NCBI GenBank assembly: GCA_017501255.1
Contig: JAFVXE010000024.1
Span: 1-39,909, forward strand
DNA from: Clostridia bacterium
GTDB taxonomy: Bacteria > Bacillota > Clostridia > Christensenellales > Aristaeellaceae
Reading direction: 5' to 3'
Length of the DNA stretch: 39,909 nt
The translations under genes and the position numbers were made by a program. The notes beneath the pieces were generated by a model. It saw nothing but the letters and a program-made list of their open reading frames with translations, was not told where the DNA came from and did not search any database. Below, piece after piece: positions 8,269 through 16,255 of the stretch. Position 1 is the stretch's first letter. Each line of letters starts with the position of its first letter.

Positions 8269-8318
8269 TTCACCAGCCAATGAACACCAAATATGTTGTC
8301 TACGGCGTTTTTCATTGA

Positions 8319-9380
8319 ATGCATCAGAAGAATGAACGGAACATGAAGAAAGAGGTCTCTTCCTTGCGCTATGCAATGTTGTTGAAGCCGCATCCCAATG
8401 CGCGGTACCGCCAGTCTGTTTCTCAGCTGGCAATGATTGAATTACAAGCCATACTGAATGCCTGGTCGGTGGAAACGGAACCGGTATGTGAAATGCTTGG
8501 TTCCGAGCCGTTTTTGTTTTTTGATGCGCCCCAGATGCCCGAAGGGCTGTGGCGGGCGTTGAGCCGTCATTCTGCCTGCTGCCTTCTGTGCGAGGCGGCG
8601 GATGGAGGATTTCTGAAACCCCTTGCCAAGGAACCGGCTTTCTTTCTGCCGGAGGAATTGCCACAGGTGTTGAAGTACAAGGGCAAAACCAACGCAGATT
8701 TCACCATGATGCTGCTTAACTGCGCCATTTCGGCATCCGCTTTCGCTCGCAGCGAAACGCCCCTGACGGTGCTGGATCCGGTCTGCGGCAAAGCGACCAC
8801 CGCCTTTTGTGCTCTCTGCCTGGGCCATAACGCCATTGGCGTGGATCGGGATGAAAAAGCGCTCCATGAGGCGGATACCTATCTGGCACGCTCGCTGAAA
8901 CTGAACCGGCTGAAACATAAGCGTTCCGCAGGTTCTCAAACGCTGACGGGCGGGGGCCATGTACAGACCACCGATTTTGTGATGGCTCAGTCCGCTGAGG
9001 AGCAGAAGCAGGGGGATACCCGGAGCCTGCGCCTGATCAGCGGCGATGCGGGCCAACTGGGGCAGATGATGAAGGCCGGCAGCTGTCATGTAATTGTGGG
9101 CGACCTGCCCTATGGGGTGCAGCACGCACCGCAGGAGGGCAGAGGCGTATCCTCGCCGGAACGGCTGTTGCAGCGGATGGCCGCTGGTTGCGCTCAGGTG
9201 CTGAAAAAAGGCGGCGTGGCAGCTTTCTCGTTCAACGCCTATACCCTGCCCCGGGCTAAGGCAGCCGCCGCTTTGGAAGCTGCTGGCCTGGAAGTGCTGG
9301 ATGCACCGCCCTACAATGGCTTTGCCCATTGGGTGGAGCAGGCTGTGGAACGGGATGCGGTGCTGGCACGGAAACCGTGA
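8319..9380 (+). CDS. TRM11-like SAM-dependent RNA methyltransferase
   Basis: Protein of 353 residues if the first ATG is used. A second in-frame ATG at 8343 is also possible, as neither has a strong ribosome site. The Rossmann part carries motif I as D153-P-V-C-G-K-A-T-T, an acidic ribose-binding segment (G-V-D-R-D), and catalytic motif IV as D262-L-P-Y-G, the form found in TRM11/UPF0020-type N2-guanine methyltransferases. Residues 1-150 resemble the N-terminal region of TRM11-like proteins but a THUMP domain is not evident. The likely target is a tRNA or rRNA guanine (inference). It stands alone behind its own promoter, with rho about 90 bases downstream. Confidence 0.78.
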   Translation: MHQKNERNMKKEVSSLRYAMLLKPHPNARYRQSVSQLAMIELQAILNAWSVETEPVCEMLGSEPFLFFDAPQMPEGLWRALSRHSACCLLCEAADGGFLKPLAKEPAFFLPEELPQVLKYKGKTNADFTMMLLNCAISASAFARSETPLTVLDPVCGKATTAFCALCLGHNAIGVDRDEKALHEADTYLARSLKLNRLKHKRSAGSQTLTGGGHVQTTDFVMAQSAEEQKQGDTRSLRLISGDAGQLGQMMKAGSCHVIVGDLPYGVQHAPQEGRGVSSPERLLQRMAAGCAQVLKKGGVAAFSFNAYTLPRAKAAAALEAAGLEVLDAPPYNGFAHWVEQAVERDAVLARKP

Positions 9381-9411
9381 CAAAACGGAACTTTTGCTTG
9401 ATACAAAAAGA

Positions 9412-9440
9412 AAGGGCGGGAGATTTTCCTAAAGGCCCTT
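9412..9440 (+). other. Small hairpin in the rho leader
   Basis: Six-base stem 9412-9417 with 9435-9440 just before the rho ribosome site. Leader control of rho by Rho itself is known in other bacteria, but nothing here proves it. Confidence 0.3.
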
Positions 9441-9471
9441 GTGATTGGATATGAGAAAGGGAGGGTTTCTT

Positions 9472-11508
9472 TTGCAGATCAGCGATTTGCAGGCCATGAC
9501 AGTGATTCAGCTGCGCAAGCTGGCAAAGGAAAACAGCATTAAGTTGCACGCTGGAATTGACAAAGAAGGAATTGTTGAGAAAATTGCCCAGCAGCTTTGC
9601 GGCGAAGGTGCCGCCGTGGCTGCTGAACCTGCCGCCATCGATACGCAGAATCAACAGCCGGCGCAGGCCGAAGCGGAAAAACCCAAGGCCGCCCCTGTGG
9701 ATTTTGGCCTTTCCGTGGATGTGACCAGCGCACCCCGCCCAGGCAGCTATGGCGGCTATCAGTCCCGCCAGCCGGAGCGCAGCGAAGAGGGAGACGGCTA
9801 CCGTCCGGTTTATCGGCAGGCATGGCAGGCCCGCAGTCAGGCCCAGCAGCGGGATACAAGCCCCAGACCCTCCTGGCAGACCCAGCAGACCCATGCGGGC
9901 GCCAACCGTTTCGGTCCCCAGAACCGGAGCTTTGCCCAGCATCAGGAGGAGGGGGCGGGCTATCAGCCTCAGCAGGAATCTTTCTCCCAGCAGGATGCGC
10001 ACCGGATGGACAATGACGGCTACCGGCAGGCCTATCGTGCGCCTGCGCAGGAAAGCCGTCCGCAGGAAATGCCCCAGCAGCTGGATGGTTATCGCCTGGG
10101 TTACCGGGCTGCGCCCCAGCGGAATAATTATCAGAATCGGGATCAGAACTATGGATACCGCCAGAACAACCATTATGGCAACAATGGCGGCTATCGCCCC
10201 AACCAGCAGAGCTACGGGTACCGTCCGAACAATGGCTACGGGTACCAGCAGCGCAGCATGGATATGCCCACCAATGACAGCGTATACCGTATGCAGCGGG
10301 ATATGCAGTTCGGCGAGCAGATGGAAGCCGGTCTGGTGCCGGATCTGATGCAGCTGCAAAATGCGGAGCCTGCCAAGGGGATGCTGGAAGTGCTGCCGGA
10401 CGGCTACGGCTTCCTTCGCAGTGAAACGCTGGTGCCGGGCCGGAATGATGTGTATGTTTCCGTGGCGCAGATCCGCCGTTTTGATCTGCGCACCGGCGAC
10501 GTGATCGAAGGCATGGCCCGTTCCCGCCGGGAGAGCGACAAATACGCCGCTTTGCTGACGGTGGAGAAGATCAACGGCAAAGAACCGGACGAAAAGCAGT
10601 CCAGACCGGCCTTTGATCAGCTGGTGCCCGTATATCCAGAAAAGCGGATCATGCTGGAAAGTCTGGAGAATCCCGGCAACATGGTCATCCGTCTGGTGGA
10701 TCTGATTGCCCCCATCGGTTTTGGTCAGCGTGCCATGATCGTCACCCCGGAGGGCGCTGATGGATTGAGCATCCTGCGGGATGTGAGCTGTGCCATCAAG
10801 CGCAATGATAAGGATGCAGAAGTGTTGATGCTTCTGATTGATATTGCGCCGGAGGATGTGACCATTATCAAGGAAACCGCCGATGCGGAAGTATTCGCCT
10901 CCACCTTTGCCGATGCGCCGGAAGCCCAGACCCGTGTGAGTGAGAATATGCTGGAGCGGGCCATGCGTCTGGTGGAAAACGGCAAGAATGTGGTCATCCT
11001 GCTGGACAGCCTCACCAAGCTGACCCGTGCCTATCAGGCGGCCCAGGCCCAGAATGGCCGCCCGGTGTCCAATACGGTTACGCCTGCGGCACTGGTGCGT
11101 CCCAAGCGTTTCTTCGGCGCTGCCCGCAATACCCGGGATGGCGGCAGCCTGACCGTGGTGGCCACCATCGCCACCAACACCGGCTCCCGTGTGGATGATA
11201 TTATCTTTGAGGAATTCAAGGGTACGGCCAATATGGAATTGGTGCTCTGCGCACCTGCCAGCGGAGATCCCATCCGGCCCATGATTGATTTGCAGCGCAG
11301 CGGCACCAAGAAGGATGATATGCTGCTGGACGACCGCCGCAAGGAAGGCCTGCGCTCCATCCGTCAGGTGCTGGGTTCCACCACCAATGGGGAAGCCGTG
11401 GTGCAGCTGATTGACATGATGCAGAAAACCAAGTGCAACGAAGACCTGCTCACCAAATTGCAGGAATGGATGGTTCTCTGGGAGAAGAGCGGCTATCTGA
11501 GAAAGTAA
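9472..11508 (+). CDS. rho: Rho-family protein with degenerate ATPase site and low-complexity insert
   Basis: The start is TTG at 9472, 7 bases after AAAGGGAGGG; it gives 678 residues against about 420 in ordinary Rho. Residues 1-45 are the helical Rho N domain. About 70-290 is a Q/N/Y/G/R-rich, probably disordered insert. About 303-372 is the cold-shock-like RNA-binding domain, well kept (D-G-Y-G-F-L-R-S, Q-I-R-R-F-D-L-R-T-G-D). From about 375 to the end is the RecA-like core. Here the P-loop (A-P-P-[KR]-A-G-K-T in active Rho) reads T425-P-E-G-A-D-G-L, the D-E-R-P-E-E segment reads D457-I-A-P-E-D, and R-S-G-T-R reads R-S-G-T-K, while L-L-D-S and R-P-K-R-F-F-G-A-A-R-N are intact. RNA binding is likely retained and ATP-driven translocation probably lost. 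Confidence 0.88.
   Translation: MQISDLQAMTVIQLRKLAKENSIKLHAGIDKEGIVEKIAQQLCGEGAAVAAEPAAIDTQNQQPAQAEAEKPKAAPVDFGLSVDVTSAPRPGSYGGYQSRQPERSEEGDGYRPVYRQAWQARSQAQQRDTSPRPSWQTQQTHAGANRFGPQNRSFAQHQEEGAGYQPQQESFSQQDAHRMDNDGYRQAYRAPAQESRPQEMPQQLDGYRLGYRAAPQRNNYQNRDQNYGYRQNNHYGNNGGYRPNQQSYGYRPNNGYGYQQRSMDMPTNDSVYRMQRDMQFGEQMEAGLVPDLMQLQNAEPAKGMLEVLPDGYGFLRSETLVPGRNDVYVSVAQIRRFDLRTGDVIEGMARSRRESDKYAALLTVEKINGKEPDEKQSRPAFDQLVPVYPEKRIMLESLENPGNMVIRLVDLIAPIGFGQRAMIVTPEGADGLSILRDVSCAIKRNDKDAEVLMLLIDIAPEDVTIIKETADAEVFASTFADAPEAQTRVSENMLERAMRLVENGKNVVILLDSLTKLTRAYQAAQAQNGRPVSNTVTPAALVRPKRFFGAARNTRDGGSLTVVATIATNTGSRVDDIIFEEFKGTANMELVLCAPASGDPIRPMIDLQRSGTKKDDMLLDDRRKEGLRSIRQVLGSTTNGEAVVQLIDMMQKTKCNEDLLTKLQEWMVLWEKSGYLRK
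9793..10119 (+). repeat. Three G-Y-R-x-x-Y-R repeats in the Rho insert
   Basis: The 12-residue unit D-G-Y-R-x-x-Y-R-x-x-x-Q occurs at residues 108, 182 and 205. Related Y-G-Y-R-x-N-N units follow further on. They lie in the Q/N-rich insert between the N domain and the RNA-binding domain. Confidence 0.8.
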
Positions 11509-11533
11509 GCATCCAATACCAATAGAATAGGAA

Positions 11534-11578
11534 AAACCGCCCGATGAAGCGCTGAAAAGCAGCTTTCACGGGCGGTTT
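11534..11578. terminator. Convergent terminator between rho and sdaAA
   Basis: A 10-bp perfect stem (11534-11543 with 11569-11578, A-A-A-C-C-G-C-C-C-G arm) carries A residues on one edge and T on the other. It can work in both directions between the two converging genes. Confidence 0.75.
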
Positions 11579-11593
11579 GGTTTGTGTGGGAAA

Positions 11594-12469
11594 TCAGCGG
11601 GTACCGAAGATTTGCTCTGCCAGCCGCAGCCCTGTGGGGGTGGCAGCCAGCCCTCCCTGGGCGGTTTCTCTGAGAGAACAGGGAAGAGATGCGCCTACCT
11701 CGCCCATGGCCTGCACCACTTCATCGGCGGGGATGACACTCTGGATACCGGCAAGCGCCATATCGGCTGCGGTGATGGCGCACATAACGCCGCCGGCGTT
11801 CCGCTTGATGCAGGGCACTTCTACCAACCCGGCCACGGGGTCACAGACAAGACCCAGTTGATTTTTCAGGGCAATGGCCACTGCATGGGCACATTGACGG
11901 GGCGAACCGCCGCAGAGTTCCACCAATGCGGCAGAGGCCATGGCGGCTGCTGCGCCGCATTCTGCCTGACAGCCGCCTTCTGCTCCGGAAATGGTAGCTT
12001 TCTGGGCAATGACAAGCCCAATACCACCGGCACAAAGCAACGCTAAGCAGGCGTCCTGCCGGGATACGCCGTGAAGGGCCATCATGGGGAGAATGGCTCC
12101 GGGCAGAATGCCGCAGCTGCCTGCGGTTGGGCTGGCAACGATCCGTCCCATGGCTGCATTGTGTTCGGCTACGGCCAGCGCAATTGCAACCGCTTTCGCA
12201 CAGAAGGGACCGCTGAGGGCGTTTTGTTCATATGTATACATCCGCCATCCATCCCCGCCGGTCAATCCGCTGGTGGAGCGGATGTCCTCTCTCAAGCCGT
12301 TTCTGGCAGCTTCCTCCATAACGGTCAGCCGCTGATCGATGGTGTGCAGCAAGGCTTCCTGGGTGATTTCCAGCTGGGCAGACTGGTCGGCAAGCACCAG
12401 TTTTCCAAGGGAGATTTGCTGCTTTTGCGCCAGTGTTACCAGTTCTTCAATGGATGTATAATCAGGCAT
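11594..12469 (-). CDS. sdaAA: L-serine dehydratase, iron-sulfur-dependent, alpha subunit
   Basis: Protein of 291 residues starting at M-P-D-Y-T-S-I-E-E-L; a longer frame runs upstream, but this start overlaps the end of sdaAB by 8 bases, as expected for coupled subunits. It contains conserved blocks of the SDH alpha family: S-P-T-A-G-S-C-G-I-L-P-G, G-A-E-G-G-C-Q-A-E-C-G and C-D-P-V-A-G-L-V-E-V-P-C, whose cysteines supply the [4Fe-4S] ligands. With the beta subunit it deaminates L-serine to pyruvate and ammonia in the cytosol. Length is normal for the family. Confidence 0.95.
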   Translation of the reverse strand: MPDYTSIEELVTLAQKQQISLGKLVLADQSAQLEITQEALLHTIDQRLTVMEEAARNGLREDIRSTSGLTGGDGWRMYTYEQNALSGPFCAKAVAIALAVAEHNAAMGRIVASPTAGSCGILPGAILPMMALHGVSRQDACLALLCAGGIGLVIAQKATISGAEGGCQAECGAAAAMASAALVELCGGSPRQCAHAVAIALKNQLGLVCDPVAGLVEVPCIKRNAGGVMCAITAADMALAGIQSVIPADEVVQAMGEVGASLPCSLRETAQGGLAATPTGLRLAEQIFGTR

Positions 12470-13142
12470 GACCGTTTTCCTCCGGATTTGCATGAAGATA
12501 AACAACGTTTTCCACATTGGGCAGGGCACGCAGCGCGTGAATGGTCTCCTGGGGCACGGCGCTGTCCAGCTCGATGGTCATCATGGCCAGACGGCCTTTG
12601 GCAGGCCGGGTCAGCTTGAAATTGCCGATGTTTGCGCCGGAAAAGGACAGAATCTGGCTGACGGTGGCTATCACGCCCGGTGTATCCCGATGGGGGATAA
12701 TCAGGGTATCGCATTGACCGGCAAAGGCGCTTTCCATACCGTTCAGGCGGGTAACCAGCACATTGCCGCCACCGATGGAAGCGGCTTCAATTTCCACGCT
12801 GGTGCCATCCTGCCCGGTGAGGCGGATGACGGCGGTGTTGGGGTGCACCCTTGGCATGGCAACGGTGCGGAATTGATAGCGTAAACCCTGCTCCCGGGCA
12901 ATCTCCAGGCTGTTTGGCAGGCGGGGATCATCCGGCTGCATACCAAGAATACCGGCTACAATCGCCCTGTCAGTGCCATGGCCACGATAGGTTTTGGCAA
13001 AGCTGCCGGTGAGATCAATCAAAGCCTCCAGAGGTTCCTGGGCCAGAAGACTGCGGGAGATATAGCCAATGCGGCAGGCACCGGCGGTGTGGCTGCTGGA
13101 AGGGCCGATCATCACGGGGCCGATGATATCCAGAACATTCAT
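12462..13142 (-). CDS. sdaAB: L-serine dehydratase, iron-sulfur-dependent, beta subunit
   Basis: Protein of 226 residues. The start is the ATG at 13142, because AGGAAG stands 8 bases before it; a GTG three codons earlier overlaps this site. The N-terminal I-G-P-S-S-S-H-T-A-G block is the SDH beta signature. The C-terminal third is an ACT domain (H-R-D-T-P-G-V-I-A then N-I-G-N-F-K-L-T), known to regulate or stabilise the enzyme by binding an amino acid. It is the first gene of the sdaAB-sdaAA transcript. Confidence 0.95.
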   Translation of the reverse strand: MNVLDIIGPVMIGPSSSHTAGACRIGYISRSLLAQEPLEALIDLTGSFAKTYRGHGTDRAIVAGILGMQPDDPRLPNSLEIAREQGLRYQFRTVAMPRVHPNTAVIRLTGQDGTSVEIEAASIGGGNVLVTRLNGMESAFAGQCDTLIIPHRDTPGVIATVSQILSFSGANIGNFKLTRPAKGRLAMMTIELDSAVPQETIHALRALPNVENVVYLHANPEENGHA

Positions 13143-13185
13143 AGGGGTCACTTCCTGATGAAAATGTAGGTGATTTCATGAAAGT

Positions 13186-13214
13186 ATTTTACTACAGGAG
13201 AGAGGGGAAATCAA
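13186..13214 (-). promoter_or_regulatory. Promoter of sdaAB-sdaAA
   Basis: On the minus strand TTGATT (13209-13214) and TAAAAT (13186-13191) are 17 bases apart, about 45 bases upstream of the sdaAB start. Confidence 0.7.
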
Positions 13215-13283
13215 TTGGGAAAAGGATGGTTCCTGTTGAGTGAATGGTGTGATGATTGAAAATGAATGTAAGGGAATACATAC

Positions 13284-13418
13284 TGTATAAATATACATCA
13301 ACGAAAGAAAACGTTTGCGCATACGATGGTAGCACAAAACGTTCCGGGAATTAGGAGTTTCTAATGAATGCAAGGCGGGTTGATCTTCTTAGCTAACAGA
13401 AGAAACGTCGTTAGCTAA
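13284..13418 (+). promoter_or_regulatory. Cluster of palindromes upstream of the cellobiose operon
   Basis: Three possible operator-like elements lie in the AT-rich gap. TGTATA-AA-TATACA is at 13284-13297. A LacI-type core, A-A-A-C-G-T-T-T, sits inside 13307-13318. Two TTAGCTAA palindromes at 13389-13396 and 13411-13418 are arranged as a 9-bp inverted repeat with a 12-base spacer. No protein can be named for them. Confidence 0.45.
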
Positions 13419-13542
13419 ACGTGAGAAAATCAAATAATATACATTATCAAATAATACAGGTGAGCCCTTGCATTTTTGTCGGTTTATCAGCGAAATTAAC
13501 CCAGATAATCAAAAATCTTTGTGAGTTTGTAGAAAAAAAGGC

Positions 13543-13592
13543 TTGCATTTCCGTGCAAAGTGTTGTATATTGTGAGAGCGAAAACGATGTAG
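13543..13592 (+). promoter_or_regulatory. Promoter and operator of the cellobiose importer operon
   Basis: TTGCAT (13543-13548) and TATATT (13566-13571) with a 17-base spacer, followed by CGAAAACG-ATGTAG (13579-13592) on the likely transcription start. The same arrangement recurs at 17850-17900 before the phosphorylase gene. The CGAAAACG box looks like a LacI/CcpA-type half-site. Confidence 0.75.
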
Positions 13593-13613
13593 ACCCGTTT
13601 GAAATCCCATGTG

Positions 13614-13655
13614 AATGAAAAGAACGACTGTTTAGCAGTTGTTTCTTCGTTCATT
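13614..13655 (+). other. Leader hairpin before the solute-binding protein gene
   Basis: Arms 13614-13630 and 13636-13655 can form a 17-bp stem with small bulges and a five-base loop T-T-T-A-G. It lies in the roughly 180-base leader predicted from the promoter at 13543. No T-run follows directly. Confidence 0.45.
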
Positions 13656-13756
13656 TCGTGATTGTAAAAATGGTGTGTGCGTTTTTGCATGAAGAATGAT
13701 TTTTCGCACGGCTGCATAAGACGTGTGAAAGATAAATAAAAAGGAGGAAACCGAAC

Positions 13757-15118
13757 ATGAAGAAGATCCTTGCTCTGGTTCTGGCTCTGATGCTGCTGGC
13801 TGGCTGCATGAGCTTCGCCGCCGCTGAGGAACAGATCACCCTGAACGTGTGGTCCTTCACCAACGAGCTGGAAGGCATGATCGCCAACTACTATGCTCCC
13901 AATCATCCCAACGTAACCATCAACTACACCATCTATCCCACCGATGGCGGCGCTTACACCACCGCTGTGGACACCCTGCTTGCTGCCGACGCTGCTAGCG
14001 AAGAAGCTCCCGACGTGTTCACTCTGGAAGCTGCTTTCGTTAAGAAGTACGTCAACAGCGATTGGACCGCTGACCTGATTGGCGACCTGGGCTTCACCGA
14101 GGAAGAACTGGCTGTGGCCATCCCCGTGATGCGTCAGATCGGTACCAGCAACGTCAATGGCAAGCTGAAGGGTCTGTCCTGGCAGGCTACCCCCGGCGCT
14201 TTGATGTATCGCGCTTCTCTGGCCGAGAAGTACCTGGGCGTGACCTCTCCCGAGGAAATGCAGGCTCTGGTCGCTGACTGGGATCTGTTCCTGGAGACCG
14301 CTGCCAAGGTTAACGAGGCTTCCGAAGGCGCCACCAAGATGATCGTCGGCGAAGGCGACATCTGGAACGCTTACAACTTCGGCCGTTCTCAGGGCTGGGT
14401 TGTTGATGGCAAGCTCGTTATCGACGACGTGCTGTATGACTTCCTTGACATGATCAAGACCCTCGAAGAGGACGATCTGACCAACAAGGGCGGCGCTTGG
14501 ACTGAAGTGTGGTTCCAGGGCATGAAGACCGATTCCACCTTCTGCTTCTTCCTCCCCACCTGGGGTCTGCACTACACCCTGAAGCCCAACTGCGGTCTGA
14601 CCACCAACGACACCATGGACGACGCTGCTCTGCAGGCTGCCTGCGAAGCTGACGGCGGTACTTATGGCGACTGGCGCATGATCGCTGGCCCCATGGGTTA
14701 CAGCTGGGGCGGCACCTGGATCGGCGCCAACGCTGCCAAGGTTGCTGCTGCTTCCGATGCCAAGAAGGCTGCCATCAAGGACTTCATCGCTTTCTTCACC
14801 CTGAGCGAAGACTTCCTCTATCAGTATGCTAAGGATTCCGGCGACTTCGTCGGCTCCAACGCTGTTGTTGAGAAGATTCTCGCCGAGGGCGGCACCCCCA
14901 ACCCCTTCCTGGGCGGTCAGGATCACTACGCCATCTTCGCCGAGGCTGCCAACCTGGCCAACGGCTCCATCATGACCGACTACGACGAGACCATGAACAA
15001 CCTGTGGCGCGACAACGTCACCACTCCCTACTCCAAGGGCGAAGTGGAACTGGATGCTGCCATCGCCAACTTCAAGGCTGCCGTGGCTGCTCAGTTCCCC
15101 GAGCTGGTGGTCGAATAA
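13757..15118 (+). CDS. Sugar ABC transporter substrate-binding lipoprotein
   Basis: Protein of 453 residues. A hydrophobic signal ends in the lipobox L-L-A-G-C17, giving a lipid-anchored mature protein; an A-A-A signal-peptidase I-like site follows a few residues later. The mature part begins Q-I-T-L-N-V-W-S-F-T-N-E and continues as a family 1 extracellular solute-binding protein. AAGGAGG precedes the start closely. It is followed by two permeases and a cellobiose phosphorylase, so cellobiose or short cello-oligosaccharides are the probable ligands (inference from context). Codon use is markedly biased (GCT, CTG, AAG), suggesting high expression. Confidence 0.9.
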   Translation: MKKILALVLALMLLAGCMSFAAAEEQITLNVWSFTNELEGMIANYYAPNHPNVTINYTIYPTDGGAYTTAVDTLLAADAASEEAPDVFTLEAAFVKKYVNSDWTADLIGDLGFTEEELAVAIPVMRQIGTSNVNGKLKGLSWQATPGALMYRASLAEKYLGVTSPEEMQALVADWDLFLETAAKVNEASEGATKMIVGEGDIWNAYNFGRSQGWVVDGKLVIDDVLYDFLDMIKTLEEDDLTNKGGAWTEVWFQGMKTDSTFCFFLPTWGLHYTLKPNCGLTTNDTMDDAALQAACEADGGTYGDWRMIAGPMGYSWGGTWIGANAAKVAAASDAKKAAIKDFIAFFTLSEDFLYQYAKDSGDFVGSNAVVEKILAEGGTPNPFLGGQDHYAIFAEAANLANGSIMTDYDETMNNLWRDNVTTPYSKGEVELDAAIANFKAAVAAQFPELVVE

Positions 15119-15155
15119 TCGATCCCAACCTGACGTGTAAACGTTAAAGGTATCT

Positions 15156-15200
15156 GGGGCTGCCTCTTGCTACTTCATTGGGGCACGAGGCAGCCCCTTC
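15156..15200 (+). terminator. Strong hairpin between binding protein and permeases
   Basis: An 11-bp perfect GC-rich stem (15156-15166 with 15187-15197) is followed by a T-rich stretch. In sugar importers such an element lets the binding protein outnumber the permeases by partial termination or mRNA protection. Confidence 0.7.
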
Positions 15201-15256
15201 TTCGTACTTTTTCCTCCTGAAGTCAAAGAATGTTACACCCCTGTTATCGGGGTGAA

Positions 15257-15266
15257 TTTAGCTAAA
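15257..15266. promoter_or_regulatory. TTTAGCTAAA palindrome before the first permease gene
   Basis: A perfect 10-base palindrome, 11 bases upstream of the permease start, containing the TTAGCTAA core seen twice at 13389-13418. It may be an operator or chance; it also borders the ribosome site. Confidence 0.35.
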
Positions 15267-15277
15267 GGGGTGGAGAT

Positions 15278-16255
15278 ATGCAAAACGCTTCTTCCAGTAC
15301 GCAGCTTTCCCCGAAAGCCAAGCGTAAATCTATCAGCTATGATAAGTACGGCTACCTGTTTGTAGCCCCCTTCTTTATTGTCTTCATCGTTTTCCAGCTG
15401 TATTCCATCTGCTTCACGTTCTACACCTCCGTGACGGATGCTGCTGGCTGGGATAAGATCCTGAACAATCAGGTGATCGGTTTTGAAAACTTCCGTCAGC
15501 TGTTTGACCCCAGCTCCAAGATTTTCAATTATTTCTGGGGCTCTCTGGGCAACACTGTTATCATGTGGTTGTTCAACTTCGTTCCCCAGCTGGGCATGGC
15601 TCTGTTGCTGGCCAGCTGGTTCACTGACAGCCGTCTGCGCCTGAAATTCCAGGGCGGCTTCAAGGTTCTCATCTTCATGCCCAATATCATCACCGCTGCT
15701 ACCATCGGTATGCTGTTTATGTCCTTGTTCAGCTATCCCGTTGCTCCGGTGAATACGCTGTTGCAGCAGTTTGGTATCAGCAGCGCTCCCATCGAGTATT
15801 TCCGTTCTACTCCCATCTCCCGCGGCTTGATCTCCTTCCTGCAGTGGTGGATGTGGTACGGCAATACCATGATTATCATGATTGCTGGTATTCTGGGTAT
15901 CAATCCCTCTCTGTTTGAGGCTTCTCTGGTGGACGGCTGCTCTTCCCGTCAGGTGTTCTGGAAGGTCACCCTGCCCCTGATCAAGCCCATCCTGCTGTAT
16001 AACCTGGTCACCTCCCTGGTCGGCGGTCTGACCATGTTCGATATCCCCCATATGATGACTCAGGGCGGCCCCAACGATACCACCAACACTGTTGCCCGTT
16101 TCATCTATACTCAGGGCTTCAATACCCCCAATAACTTCAATATTGCCAGTGCATCCTCTGTTGTGCTGTTCATTATCATCGTGATCTGCTCTCTGATCCT
16201 CAGTGCTATCATGAAGGATCGTGAGCCCCGTGCTGTAAGGAGGGCTGCAAAATGA
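15278..16255 (+). CDS. Sugar ABC transporter permease, MalF/UgpA type
   Basis: Protein of 325 residues with about six membrane helices. The EAA loop that docks the ATPase is E214-A-S-L-V-D-G with the distal L-P-L-I-K-P. This is the first of two permeases forming the channel; its stop overlaps the start of the second by 4 bases. No ATPase gene is present here, as is usual for Bacillota that share one MsmK-type ATPase among importers. Confidence 0.9.
   Translation: MQNASSSTQLSPKAKRKSISYDKYGYLFVAPFFIVFIVFQLYSICFTFYTSVTDAAGWDKILNNQVIGFENFRQLFDPSSKIFNYFWGSLGNTVIMWLFNFVPQLGMALLLASWFTDSRLRLKFQGGFKVLIFMPNIITAATIGMLFMSLFSYPVAPVNTLLQQFGISSAPIEYFRSTPISRGLISFLQWWMWYGNTMIIMIAGILGINPSLFEASLVDGCSSRQVFWKVTLPLIKPILLYNLVTSLVGGLTMFDIPHMMTQGGPNDTTNTVARFIYTQGFNTPNNFNIASASSVVLFIIIVICSLILSAIMKDREPRAVRRAAK

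Noticed and set aside
10741..10790. Frameshift or sequencing error as cause of the missing Rho P-loop
   Set aside because: The other two frames through this stretch contain stops and do not restore A-P-P-x-A-G-K-T. The flanking conserved residues keep spacing, and a second motif (D-E-R-P-E-E) is changed too.
13421..13618. Small frame of 65 codons upstream of the binding-protein gene
   Set aside because: It overlaps the promoter and operator that match the phosphorylase promoter, and has no ribosome site.
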